A DNA stretch of 33,078 nt from positions 1 to 33,078 of the forward strand of contig JBDROF010000017.1 of assembly GCA_043810345.1 (NCBI GenBank), given 5' to 3'. The notes below the pieces were generated by a model that saw only the letters and a program-made list of their open reading frames with translations, was not told the DNA's origin and made no database searches. Of the stretch, positions 1 through 8,133 are shown piece after piece. The stretch comes from QYOJ01 sp043810345. GTDB lineage: Bacteria > Bacteroidota > Bacteroidia > Bacteroidales > FEN-979. Every line of letters begins with the position of its first letter. Position 1 is the first letter of the stretch. The translations under genes were made by a program, and so were the position numbers.

Positions 1-44
1 AATGAGGCTACCTTCTTATCATCTTCAACCAGTAATATCTTCAT
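1..44 (-). CDS. Response regulator, N-terminal fragment (runs off the window)
   Basis: Reading leftwards from an ATG at 44, the first residues are MKILLVEDDKKVAS. This is the first beta strand and acidic pocket (EDD) of a CheY-like receiver domain, which takes a phosphoryl group from a histidine kinase. The rest lies outside the window, so the output domain (OmpR-like is commonest) cannot be seen. A TATCTTTG promoter-like box lies just upstream at 64-71. It is divergent from the coiled-coil gene at 189. Confidence 0.8.
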   Translation of the reverse strand, partial: MKILLVEDDKKVAS

Positions 45-63
45 AATGGGTTGGTGTCGGGAA

Positions 64-71
64 CAAAGATA
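64..71 (-). promoter_or_regulatory. Bacteroidota -7 box for the response regulator
   Basis: The minus strand reads TATCTTTG, an exact match to the Bacteroidota primary-sigma -7 consensus TAnnTTTG, 19 bases before the response regulator ATG. I did not find a clear -33 TTTG partner. Confidence 0.5.
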
Positions 72-145
72 CACAAGAGAGCATTGACAACCGGTTTCTA
101 ATTCGTTTTTAATTCCGGGTTAATAGGTTCTTAATTTGGACGGGA

Positions 146-153
146 TACTTTTG
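146..153 (+). promoter_or_regulatory. Bacteroidota -7 box for the coiled-coil membrane protein gene
   Basis: TACTTTTG matches TAnnTTTG and lies 35 bases before the start at 189. No convincing -33 element is visible at the usual spacing. Together with the box at 64-71 it makes a compact divergent promoter region. Confidence 0.5.
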
Positions 154-188
154 TCGAATCATCAGTAACCTAAATTAAATATCAAACG

Positions 189-1064
189 ATGCAAACCACA
201 ATGGAAAAATCAAAAATGCTTGCCTTCGGGGCCGGAATACTCCTGCTGCTGGCTCTGATCGTATCCGGGATCCTCTTTTTCCGGAATAAAAGTCTGAATA
301 ATTCAGTGGTGGAGGAGAAAAATAAAGGCACCATATTGCTGGCTCAGAAACATGCCCTGCAGAAGGAGATTGAGAATCTGACGATGGAAATGACCGTATT
401 TAAAGGGAAGAATCATGACCTTGATGCCAAATTGGCCGAGACGCTCTCAAAACTTAACGGAGCTCAGGTTGAGCTGAACAGAATAATCCGGGAGAATAAG
501 GATATAAAAGCGATTGAGAAGAAACTCACGGAGGTTCAGGCGCTGAAGGATGAACTGGCTTTACAGGTAAGTGCGCTGACAGAAAAACTCGACAACCTCA
601 CACAGGAAAACATCACCCTGAACAATACGATTCTGGGACTTCAAAATGAGAACCTCGAGTTGGCTGCCAATGTGCAGATGATGCTGGCGGTACAGGCCAA
701 TAACTTTCTCATGGAGGCACTGAAGGGGAAAGCGGATAAGCCCACTGTTGCAGCAAAGCGTACCCGTAAGCTTAAAGCTGAATTCGATATTCCGGTCGCT
801 ATCCAGGACCAGGTTCATTTTAAGATAAGAAAGCCAGGAGGAATTGTCATTGACTCTCAAGGGGATAAAAATTTCACTGTGATATCACTGGGCCCTTCCA
901 CCGGGTTAATGGCCAGCAGTTCAGCTGAGCCAGGCGTTCCTGTCAAAACAAAGAGGTTCAATTTAACATATAAACCGGATACGAAACTTCGTCCCGGAAT
1001 TTATACCATTGAGGTATATAATAATGAGACTTATCTGGGCGCGAGTCAGATCAAACTCAGGTAG
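189..1064 (+). CDS. Membrane-anchored coiled-coil protein with C-terminal beta domain
   Basis: Function unknown. One hydrophobic segment at about residues 10-32 is followed by a long heptad-rich, Glu/Lys/Leu-rich coiled coil (about 40-165). A C-terminal domain of about 95 residues (195-291) is rich in alternating beta-type sequence and ends in a run resembling an Ig-like or beta-sandwich fold. The Lys/Arg-rich linker (AAKRTRKLKAEF) before that domain resembles a pattern I recall in other Bacteroidota hypothetical proteins. Topology is probably a single inner-membrane anchor with the coiled coil and beta domain in the periplasm, though the reverse is possible. Two ATGs are candidates, at codons 1 and 5; codon 5 gives the more typical MEKSK start. 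It diverges from a response regulator, so co-regulation is possible. Confidence 0.75.
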   Translation: MQTTMEKSKMLAFGAGILLLLALIVSGILFFRNKSLNNSVVEEKNKGTILLAQKHALQKEIENLTMEMTVFKGKNHDLDAKLAETLSKLNGAQVELNRIIRENKDIKAIEKKLTEVQALKDELALQVSALTEKLDNLTQENITLNNTILGLQNENLELAANVQMMLAVQANNFLMEALKGKADKPTVAAKRTRKLKAEFDIPVAIQDQVHFKIRKPGGIVIDSQGDKNFTVISLGPSTGLMASSSAEPGVPVKTKRFNLTYKPDTKLRPGIYTIEVYNNETYLGASQIKLR

Positions 1065-1090
1065 TGTGATTGGCTGATTATCTGGTTTTG

Positions 1091-1129
1091 GAGGCTGTCT
1101 CAAAACATCGGGACAGCCTCTTTTCTTTT
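1091..1129 (+). terminator. Rho-independent terminator
   Basis: GAGGCTGTC (1091-1099) pairs exactly with GACAGCCTC (1112-1120), with a short loop, followed by TTTTCTTTT. It lies 27 bases past the stop of the coiled-coil protein gene. Confidence 0.85.
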
Positions 1130-1230
1130 CATAAACACAAAAGCAATTTCTTTTTTCCTTTCTTATTTTTCGTTGCCTCCTCCGCTTTTTTCTAATTTAG
1201 CGCAAAAGCCCCTCAAATTGCCTCCGAAAA

Positions 1231-3488
1231 ATGGACAGTGCCCCTGACCTATTGACGGTACCTCCGCGAAAAGCCCTCAACAAAGCTTACCTCAAGGTCA
1301 AACCGACCTGGAACGGGAGACCATCTTCATTAGCAACCTGCAGGACGACAGTCCGATCTCGCTCTTTCCGGGGACTGTTCTGAAAAGCAGCGCCGGGAAA
1401 CGCCAAACAGGAACATCGACCGGATTGGATTACCTCTTCAACTTCCTCGATGCCTACGATTTTTCGGGAGAAGGCGCCGAAGAGATCCAGGAGGAGAATA
1501 AGACGCTGATCAACGCCTCGGTCCTGGGATTGATCTTCGAAAAGATCAACGGGTACAAGGACGGCTCTTTCTTTACCCCCGGGTTCATCACCATGTACAT
1601 GTGCCGGGAAACGATACGTCGTGCAGTGGTGGAACGGTTCAACGAGTTCAAAGGATGGCAATGCAAGGAATTCGGAGAACTCTACGACAAAATAGAAAAC
1701 CGGAAGGAAGCCAACGAGATCATCAATCCCAATTCAGTGAAGATCTGCCGCCTCCGCCTGTGGATTGAACTACTGAAACATGCATACTACCTCACCCCCC
1801 AACCCCCTCTCCCTCGAGGAGAGGGGGAGATGGAGTTGGAAACCCTCCCCAACATCGACATCAACATCAAATGCGGGAACTCGCTGATCTCGCGCTATGC
1901 ACTGGATACCGACATCCGGCAGGCGCTGAAGAGAAGCAAGTGGAGCATCGACAGCTACCGGTTGGCGGTGATGACCTACCGGAACGCCTGCACCAAGGAG
2001 GAGAAACGGGAGATGGAACGGCTGATCGACATCATCAAGCAGGATTTCGAAAGCGAGATCACATCCAACGACAAACGCCTGCTCAGGCTGAAACAACTGC
2101 AGGGGGAGCTCTTCACCCTCACCAACCAAACCGCCCTCTTCGAACGCAGCAAAAAGGAACTTGACGAATGGAACAAAAAAATCAATCATCTGGTATCCGG
2201 CATCCGGCAACTGGAGCAGGAACTAGAAGAGATTAAAAATAACAAGATCTACGAGAATGCCTTCGAATGGCGGTTCGAATTCCCTGAGGTGCTCAACGAC
2301 GACGGGGATTTCGTGGGATTTGATGTGGTGATTGGGAATCCGCCGTACATTAACGCCATCGAGTTTAAAAAATTAGTTGGAGCGCAAGAATATAGTTTTT
2401 ATAAGGATAGTTACAAAACCGCAAAAGGAACCGTAGATATATATATTTATTTCTTTGAATTTGGATTTAACATTCTCAAACGCAACCAGTTTCTGTGCTA
2501 TATAACGCCAAATAGATATTTGTCTGCGAACTACGGAGTGGCTTTGAGAGAGCATTTAATCAAGAACTTTAAATTCTTACGAGTTGGGGATTACTCGAAT
2601 GTAAAAGTGTTTGCTGAAGCATCGACTTATCCAATAGTTTCCTTGTTTCAAAAAATGGAAGTACATGAAAAGTATTATTTTAAGTCTTTTACATTTATTG
2701 ATGAATCAAAAGAACTGCAATGGAGAGAGTTTGATTCAACACTCCTTTCCTATTTGAATGAGAACATTTTAGGATTTATCCTGAGTTCAAAATTTGCTGT
2801 TGCAAAAAAAGTTATTGACAGTTCTGAAAATCTTTCAAATAGTTGTATCATTAATGCGACCTCTACTGCAGGTGAAGCTGAAAAATTTCACAATTATATT
2901 AATAGTGATAGCGATGGATTTAAGTTAATAAATACAGGAACCATTGATAGATATTCTACGACTTGGGGTAATGGTGAGCTAACTGATAAAGGGAAAAAAT
3001 TCCTGACTCCTTACTTGCCTAAAAAATTAGCCATCCTTGGGAAAAACCGTTTAGGACTATATAATCGTCCCAAAATAGTCCTTGCTAAAATAGCACTGAG
3101 AACAGAAGCGTTTTATGATGAACACGGCGACTATGCTTCCATAAATACTAATTGTATGCATTCGTTTAAGCCAAATTATATCCCATATTATATCCTTGGT
3201 TGGCTAAACTCAAAATTATTTCAGTTTGTCTTTGAATGTTTCTTTGATGGGTTAAAAATGGCTGGGGGGTATCTTCTATATTCAGCACCTAACCTCAATA
3301 ACTTATATATTAAAAAAGTTTCTACTGAGGATCAAAAACCAATAGTAGATAGGGTTTCACAAATCCAAACTATTAAAAACTCAAACTCGTTTGCCGACAC
3401 GACAACTTTGGAAAAGGAGATTGACCACCTGGTTTATGAGTTGTATGGGTTAACCGAGGACGAGATCAAAATTGTGGAGGGGGGCTAA
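1231..3488 (+). pseudogene. Type IIG restriction-modification enzyme (Eco57I-like), twice deleted
   Basis: Family members are single proteins of roughly 1,100-1,250 residues with an N-terminal nuclease, a gamma-type N6-adenine methylase and a C-terminal target recognition domain. Here an ATG at 1231 opens a typical N-terminus (PPRKALNKAYLKVKP). Near 1300 the sequence jumps, out of frame, to a region that normally lies hundreds of residues later (TDLERETIF, then YLFNFLDAYDF). The nuclease and much of the helical region are gone. A second, in-frame gap near 1722-1727 joins KEANEIIN to NPNSVKICRLRLWIELL. In relatives the SAM-binding motif I segment (DPAVGSGHF-like) lies between these. Motif IV NPPY is intact at 2337-2348. 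The longest open frame starts only with a TTG at 1425. A palindromic element encoding PPLPRGEGE is inserted at about 1790-1835. The part after 2350 is much more AT-rich. A functional enzyme is very unlikely. The deletion calls rest on remembered relatives. Confidence 0.85.
1790..1835 (+). repeat. GC-rich palindromic element inside the R-M gene
   Basis: A perfect 10-base inverted repeat, CCCCCTCTCC (1803-1812) with GGAGAGGGGG (1818-1827), surrounds the loop CTCGA. It is embedded in frame and adds TPQPPLPRGEGEME-like residues between LLKHAYY and the NIDINIKCGNSL segment, which are normally close together in this family. It resembles the element inside the mtaB gene at 11627-11734. Confidence 0.75.
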
Positions 3489-3516
3489 ATTGAGGGCCGA
3501 ATGATGAAAACTATTA

Positions 3517-3524
3517 TATCTTTG
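3517..3524 (+). promoter_or_regulatory. -7 box immediately before the XRE/ImmA gene
   Basis: TATCTTTG matches TAnnTTTG, and its last base is only four bases from the ATG at 3529. Normal spacing would put the transcription start inside the first codons, so either the mRNA is effectively leaderless or the match is fortuitous. Confidence 0.4.
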
Positions 3525-3528
3525 TAAT

Positions 3529-4632
3529 ATGTCTTATACTACGCTAACAATCAATCCTGATATTCTAAAGTGGGCACGGGAAGAGTCCGGTTATGAACTA
3601 TTTGAGATCGCTAAAAAACTGGATATTTCAGAAGAACGATACAAGCAATGGGAGATAGAAGGCAGAAATATTCCATTAGGAAAATTAAAGACACTTTCTG
3701 GGACATTCAAACGTCAACTTGCGGTATTTCTACTTCCAGAAACACCAAACAAGGTAGCCAAACCTCACGATTACAGAAATCTCAATCCTGTCGACAGCCG
3801 GTTCTCCAAAAAGGTTTTAGAGGCTATTCGGAATGTCAATTATTTTTGTGAAACTGCCCAGGAACTCCAGGGAGTGAATTATTGGGAACAGCGTTACCAA
3901 TGGATGTCTGAAGCAAAAAGCCTTTTGCAAGATGGTCATTACCCTATTCATTATCTGAGGGATCTTATTAATATCAGTATTGACGATCAGTTGAAATTTA
4001 AAAGTGATTCGGATGCATTCCGCTTATGGAGAAATGCATTTGAAGACAGGCTTGGTATTTTGGTTTTTCAGTTTGCTATGCCAATAAAAGAGGTTGAAGG
4101 ATTCTGCCTGATGAATATATTGCCCTATGCAATTGTAGTCAATTCCAATTACCCTTACACTCACCGCATCTTCACCCTCTTCCATGAACTTGCTCATATT
4201 CTCCACAATCAAAGTGGCATCTGTCTTCATGATAAAGTGGATGTTAAACAGAAAGAAGAATGGAGCTGTAATGAATTTGCCGGTAATTTCCTTGCTCCTG
4301 ATGCGTTAATCGAGCAAACGGATGATCTGAAGGTGATATCTTATTATGCTTCCAGGCTTAATATCAGCCGTGAAGCGTATTTAAGAAGAATGAAAGAGGA
4401 ACAAAAGATTTCATCTTTCAAGTTTTTCAAGATCCTTGAACAGATAAAAGCGACATACTCACCGCCAAAGAAAACCAAGGGATTTGTTAAACCGGAAGTC
4501 AAAAGCCGGGCTTGCCGGGGTGAAACCTTGTATTCGATGGTACTTGAGGCAATGTACAACAACCGGATTTCCTATACTCAGGCTGCAAGTATTCTCAATC
4601 TAAATCTGAATCGTTTACTGAATGCAGTCTGA
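3529..4632 (+). CDS. XRE-family regulator with ImmA/IrrE metallopeptidase domain
   Basis: A helix-turn-helix domain covers about residues 10-65 (KWAREESGYELFEIAKKL, then EERYKQWEIEG). A COG2856/ImmA-IrrE-type zinc protease domain follows at about 160-265. The zinc-binding helix FHELAHILHN holds HELAH at 219-223, and the CNEFAGNFLAP motif gives the third ligand (Glu249). Such proteins act as antitoxin or as derepressing proteases in toxin-antitoxin and mobile-element regulation. In many genomes this two-domain form sits directly before a DUF4411 PIN-like gene, as here. The next gene's ATG (4622) overlaps this stop by 11 bases, which indicates translational coupling. All key residues are present, so this gene looks intact although its partner is not. 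Confidence 0.88.
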   Translation: MSYTTLTINPDILKWAREESGYELFEIAKKLDISEERYKQWEIEGRNIPLGKLKTLSGTFKRQLAVFLLPETPNKVAKPHDYRNLNPVDSRFSKKVLEAIRNVNYFCETAQELQGVNYWEQRYQWMSEAKSLLQDGHYPIHYLRDLINISIDDQLKFKSDSDAFRLWRNAFEDRLGILVFQFAMPIKEVEGFCLMNILPYAIVVNSNYPYTHRIFTLFHELAHILHNQSGICLHDKVDVKQKEEWSCNEFAGNFLAPDALIEQTDDLKVISYYASRLNISREAYLRRMKEEQKISSFKFFKILEQIKATYSPPKKTKGFVKPEVKSRACRGETLYSMVLEAMYNNRISYTQAASILNLNLNRLLNAV

Positions 4633-5151
4633 CAGGTCAAATATCTTCTGCATTGACAGCAGTGCATTGATCACCGTTAACCGATATTACCCATCCCATC
4701 CCGGTTTCTTCCTGATCTGTGGAACCAAATAGAAGATCTTTTTAAAAAGAAGGTCATCATTTCACATCAGATTGTTTATAATGAGATTGTTCCAATTGGT
4801 GGTCCAAAGGATGACATTGGCAAGCTTGTTTCACGACACAAATCTTCATTTTTCCCTATAACAAACAGGCAAGGACAATTGGCATTAAAGATACTTGCGA
4901 CATTTCCCCGGTTGATTGATCCCAGGAGTACCAAAGACGAAGCTGACCCTTGGATCATCGCCATGGTTATGGAGCGAATGGAGGATGAGGATTTGTTTGG
5001 GAAGGATTCGGATTACATCGTCATAAGCTCGGAGAGCAAGAAGAGTGATTCGAAAATTCCTGCAGTCTGTAAGCATTTTCAGGTCAGGCATATGAACTTA
5101 TTTGAATTCTTTGAAAACAACCAGTGGAGGTTTGCAATGAAACTTTCATAG
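4622..5151 (+). pseudogene. DUF4411 PIN-like toxin, frameshifted
   Basis: From ATG 4622 the product begins MQSDRSNIFCIDSSALITVN, with the typical first PIN strand and its acidic residue (CIDSSALI). The frame then runs into TAG at 4730-4732. The continuation is in the next frame from about 4705 (PDLWNQIEDLFKKKVIISHQ, then KDEADPWIIAMVM) and ends at 5151. The two halves together give a full-length DUF4411 protein of about 175 residues. The shift lies at about 4685-4710, in the pyrimidine-rich stretch CCCATCCCATCCCGG. PIN-like proteins of this class are presumed ribonuclease toxins, paired with the preceding XRE/ImmA protein. It is a real inactivating frameshift or a one-base sequence error; the sequence alone cannot decide. 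Confidence 0.82.
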
Positions 5152-5169
5152 ACGATCACCATCCCCAGG

Positions 5170-5379
5170 CTATATCTTCCCCTTCGCTTCCATATACCGA
5201 GCGATCGCCGCATGGTAAATAGATTGCCGCCGTTTCACATTAATTTCGTATTTGGCTACCAGAGAGGGATCTTCCCTGACTTTCCGGGCGAAGATGACGG
5301 CCTGTCGGAACAGGGTCATTTGCTTTTTCCTGGCTTGCGTAGGAGGTTTAGTAGACTTACGGGGCATGGTGGCTATCAC
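5170..5379 (-). CDS. Small basic hypothetical protein, probably 5'-interrupted
   Basis: Function unknown. Starts are possible at GTG 5379 or ATG 5367 (about 65-69 residues), giving a Lys/Arg-rich product with PRKSTKPPTQARKKQM, then FARKVREDPSLVAKY and HAAIARYMEAKGK. The coding frame clearly continues upstream. Between an in-frame ATG at 5451 and the GTG, the codons read MSF, stop (5440-5442), KGVSGTLGRQIVIRQRNGKT. That text looks like protein and fits the rest, so a fuller gene of about 93 codons has probably been broken by a nonsense change at codon 4 (CAA to TAA would explain it). Short Bacteroidota proteins of similar texture are known to me only as hypotheticals. Confidence 0.5.
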   Translation of the reverse strand: MIATMPRKSTKPPTQARKKQMTLFRQAVIFARKVREDPSLVAKYEINVKRRQSIYHAAIARYMEAKGKI

Positions 5380-5519
5380 GGTCTTTCCGTTCCGCTGACG
5401 GATTACGATCTGACGACCCAGTGTGCCGCTGACTCCCTTTTAAAATGACATTCTGTGCTGATACTTTAATCGGTGAAGTTTATTCATAAGACTAATTTGA
5501 TCCCTCAACGGTTGGTTGT

Positions 5520-5588
5520 CGAATGAAAATCAAACGAAAAATGATTGAAAAACGAATGCAAGACGAATGAAAGACGAACTTAAGACGA
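5520..5588. repeat. Degenerate short tandem repeat, unit about GACGAA
   Basis: Repeated GACGAAT/GACGAA and CGAAAAA-type units fill the space after the stop of the DUF5916 gene (AGACGAATGAAAGACGAACT and similar). It is one of many such tracts between genes in this window. Confidence 0.6.
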
Positions 5589-5589
5589 A

Positions 5590-8043
5590 CTACGGTATTC
5601 TCTTCTTCTTCCGTTTGAAATACATCGCATCAATATAATACAGCACCCGGATGGAGAAGCTGTTAGCGGCAGGTGAAGAAAGGGTGTTTCCCAGGTTCCG
5701 GAAGAAGCTGAAGTCGATCTGGTCATCCTGGGTGTTGATGGCGTTTTTCCAGACGAACGAGAGCTGGCTTCCGGGGGCAAAATCCCAGATAAAGCTCAGG
5801 TCGATATTGAAGAGATTGAAATCGACATTTGCGTTACCCTGGTAATCGGAGGGGATCAGGAAGCCGTCCGTCTGCAGGTTGTAGTAAGAAAGGTAATGTG
5901 CCCATACCCAGTAATGACGAAGACGCAGGTTCAGGCTCATGTTACTGCGAACCATGTAGTTGGCTTCCAGTATATTGGTCATAGCCTGAACATCTCTCCG
6001 GCCAAACAGGATTACCTGGTTCCCGGATGCATCGAGCGAATCGAGTACATACCCGGCATCATTGTTCAGGCGGTCCACATAGAAGCTATATATGAAAAAG
6101 AGCCGGTCGTTCGGACGGAACCGTGGCTTCAGTTCCAGTGCATAATAGGAGGTCAGATAGCGGGAGGAGTAGGCGAGGGTCACCCGCGTATCAAGTGCTA
6201 ATTTTTTTCGGTAATCCGAAGAGGTGAAGAATCCGATGGCGGCATACCCGGGGATACAGTATTTCCATCCGTCTACGCGGGGTTCATAGTAATCATACCC
6301 ATCCGGTTTGATTTCAAAACCGGCGCCCAGAGTCAGGTATTTCCTCGTGGTTGTTCGGGTAGATCCCTTAATAATGAGGGAGGTATATTTCAGACCGTCA
6401 TAGAGAGTCGAATACTTGATCTCAAACTCATTGTACCAATCCAGTACCTTCCAGAACGGCTCATAAATGTTATATTCCAGGTAGATTCCATTCTCAAACC
6501 GGTTATTTTGCTGGTTGAATCCCATGTCGTTCGGGTCGTAGGTATCGTTCTCAACCACCTGATAGTATGTATACTGAAAATTTCCGCTGATCTTGCCGGC
6601 TCCCCAGTGCAGGGCATACCCGAATTCCGGAGCCTGGTGTGCACGGTATTTCTGACTGATAAAGGCATTCCCTGAAACGGAATGGGTGTATTTCCGGTTG
6701 GCAAACTTGAAGTCAATTCCCGATACGTTGGCGCAGTATCCGTTATCCGCCCGGTATAAATTGGTGTTCAGGACTGAAAAATAGGAGTTGTTTTTCAGCG
6801 CCTGATCCAACACCAGCATATTGTAATTGGTAAATCCCTGCGTAAGAAACCGTCGCGTATCCCCTGTGATGGTATCTTCGATGGTGGCCCAGGTGTTTGC
6901 CGACATTCCGTTGAACACACCGATCCCCAGCCCTTTATTGGTACGTCCGGAGACCTTGGTTGCATTGATCAGACGGGTTTGCATCGGATTCTCCTTCACC
7001 ACTTCATTGCTGTCAAGCCGGTCGTAGACCTGATCATAATCATCGGGCCGGCTGCCTACCCGGCGCGTATAAAAGATGCCACCTTTATCAAATAACTCTG
7101 TACCTTCCGTGAAGAACTGCCGCTTCTCGGAATACCAGATCTCAAAAGGCGAAAAATTATATACTTTATCATCCGATGGGACTTGTCCGAAATCAGGGAT
7201 CAGGGTCATATCGAGGGTGAAACTCTGGTTGATCCCGTACTTCAGGTCAGCCCCATAGTTATAGGAGAATTGCCATGCTTTGTAATCGGGATTCTTTTCC
7301 ACGTATCCCGAAACATAGGGGGTAAGAGAGAGTCTGAGCGGTGGTTTTACACCCCGGATGCCAGTCAGAAGCCCCGATTGATTGATCGTTCCCTGGACCT
7401 TGGCATCGATGAAGTTCCAGGATGACAACTCTCGGTTGCGCCGGATATCCCGCTGACAGTTCATCCCCCACGTTTGAACTTCCGTCTTGGGAAAGCGGAG
7501 AGCGGAATAGGGTATCTTCATCTCCACCACCCATCCTCCGGAATCGATCCTGGCTTTACTCTGCCAGACGGCATCCCAGCTCACATCGATGTGAAAGTCC
7601 GACTCGCCTGATACTTTATAGTCTGTCTGAACATCCGATGCATAAACCCGGAACGCAAAACCATTCAGGCCATCATCAAATGGGTTGAGTATAAGGGTAA
7701 AATAGTCGGCGTTAAGTTCATCCGAATCCCTCAATCCCAGCTGTTTCAGAATGCTGTCGGGAGATGGATCGTGCATCATGGCACCGACGTACAGGCCGGA
7801 GTTATCGTAGAGAAACCTTACGTCGGTGTGTAACGAAGCCGGTGAACCGTTGTATGGCCGTTGCTGGATAAAGTCCCCGGCTACCTGAGCCTCCTGCCAG
7901 ATGGCCTCATCAAGAATCCCGTCAATCCTAATGACAATCGGTGTTTGAATGGAAGAAACATGTTTTTTTTCTCCCTGGGAAATCCCCTCCAATGCAAACG
8001 CAATAATAATAAAAATCAGTAGAAAAAGTTTCATCCGGTACAA
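5590..8043 (-). CDS. DUF5916 outer-membrane protein with N-terminal CBM9-like domain
   Basis: A signal peptide (KLFLLIFIIIAFALEGISQ, residues 5-23) is followed by a carbohydrate-binding family 9-like beta-sandwich at about 30-230 (IDGILDEAIWQEA, VRFLYDNSGLYVGAMMHDP, GGWVVEMKIPYSALRF). A long DUF5916 region at about 235-817 is full of alternating aromatic and polar strands, as expected of an outer-membrane beta barrel. The 817-residue length is usual for the family. Substrate and role are not established; surface glycan handling is a common guess. The start could be codon 1 or codon 4 (MKLFL), and codon 4 gives the cleaner signal peptide. It is the last gene of a minus-strand run and is separated from the macro-domain gene by a short repeat tract. 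Confidence 0.85.
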   Translation of the reverse strand: MYRMKLFLLIFIIIAFALEGISQGEKKHVSSIQTPIVIRIDGILDEAIWQEAQVAGDFIQQRPYNGSPASLHTDVRFLYDNSGLYVGAMMHDPSPDSILKQLGLRDSDELNADYFTLILNPFDDGLNGFAFRVYASDVQTDYKVSGESDFHIDVSWDAVWQSKARIDSGGWVVEMKIPYSALRFPKTEVQTWGMNCQRDIRRNRELSSWNFIDAKVQGTINQSGLLTGIRGVKPPLRLSLTPYVSGYVEKNPDYKAWQFSYNYGADLKYGINQSFTLDMTLIPDFGQVPSDDKVYNFSPFEIWYSEKRQFFTEGTELFDKGGIFYTRRVGSRPDDYDQVYDRLDSNEVVKENPMQTRLINATKVSGRTNKGLGIGVFNGMSANTWATIEDTITGDTRRFLTQGFTNYNMLVLDQALKNNSYFSVLNTNLYRADNGYCANVSGIDFKFANRKYTHSVSGNAFISQKYRAHQAPEFGYALHWGAGKISGNFQYTYYQVVENDTYDPNDMGFNQQNNRFENGIYLEYNIYEPFWKVLDWYNEFEIKYSTLYDGLKYTSLIIKGSTRTTTRKYLTLGAGFEIKPDGYDYYEPRVDGWKYCIPGYAAIGFFTSSDYRKKLALDTRVTLAYSSRYLTSYYALELKPRFRPNDRLFFIYSFYVDRLNNDAGYVLDSLDASGNQVILFGRRDVQAMTNILEANYMVRSNMSLNLRLRHYWVWAHYLSYYNLQTDGFLIPSDYQGNANVDFNLFNIDLSFIWDFAPGSQLSFVWKNAINTQDDQIDFSFFRNLGNTLSSPAANSFSIRVLYYIDAMYFKRKKKRIP

Positions 8044-8046
8044 ATT

Positions 8047-8133
8047 CAGTTGTCAGTCCGCAGACTGTAGTCCTCGTTACCATTCACATCCTTTGTCCCT
8101 CATCCTTCATCCCTCGTCCCTCGTCCCTCGTCC
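8047..8133. repeat. Short tandem repeat running into the macro-domain gene 3' end
   Basis: Units of CCTCGTC/CCTCATC (CATCCCTCGTCCCTCGTC and so on) occupy 8091-8133, with a CAGTC-type tract at 8047-8075. The stop of the macro-domain gene (8100-8102) lies inside the repeat, so the protein tail DEGRGTRDEG is encoded by repeat units. Confidence 0.75.

Noticed and set aside
1287..2210. Minus-strand open frames opposite the R-M remnant
   Set aside because: The plus strand carries unmistakable family motifs (NPPY and RLRLWIELL), so the opposite frames are shadows caused by high GC.
4885..5091. 68-codon minus-strand frame opposite the DUF4411 gene
   Set aside because: The plus-strand frame contains the conserved PIN-like segment, and the antisense frame has no features.
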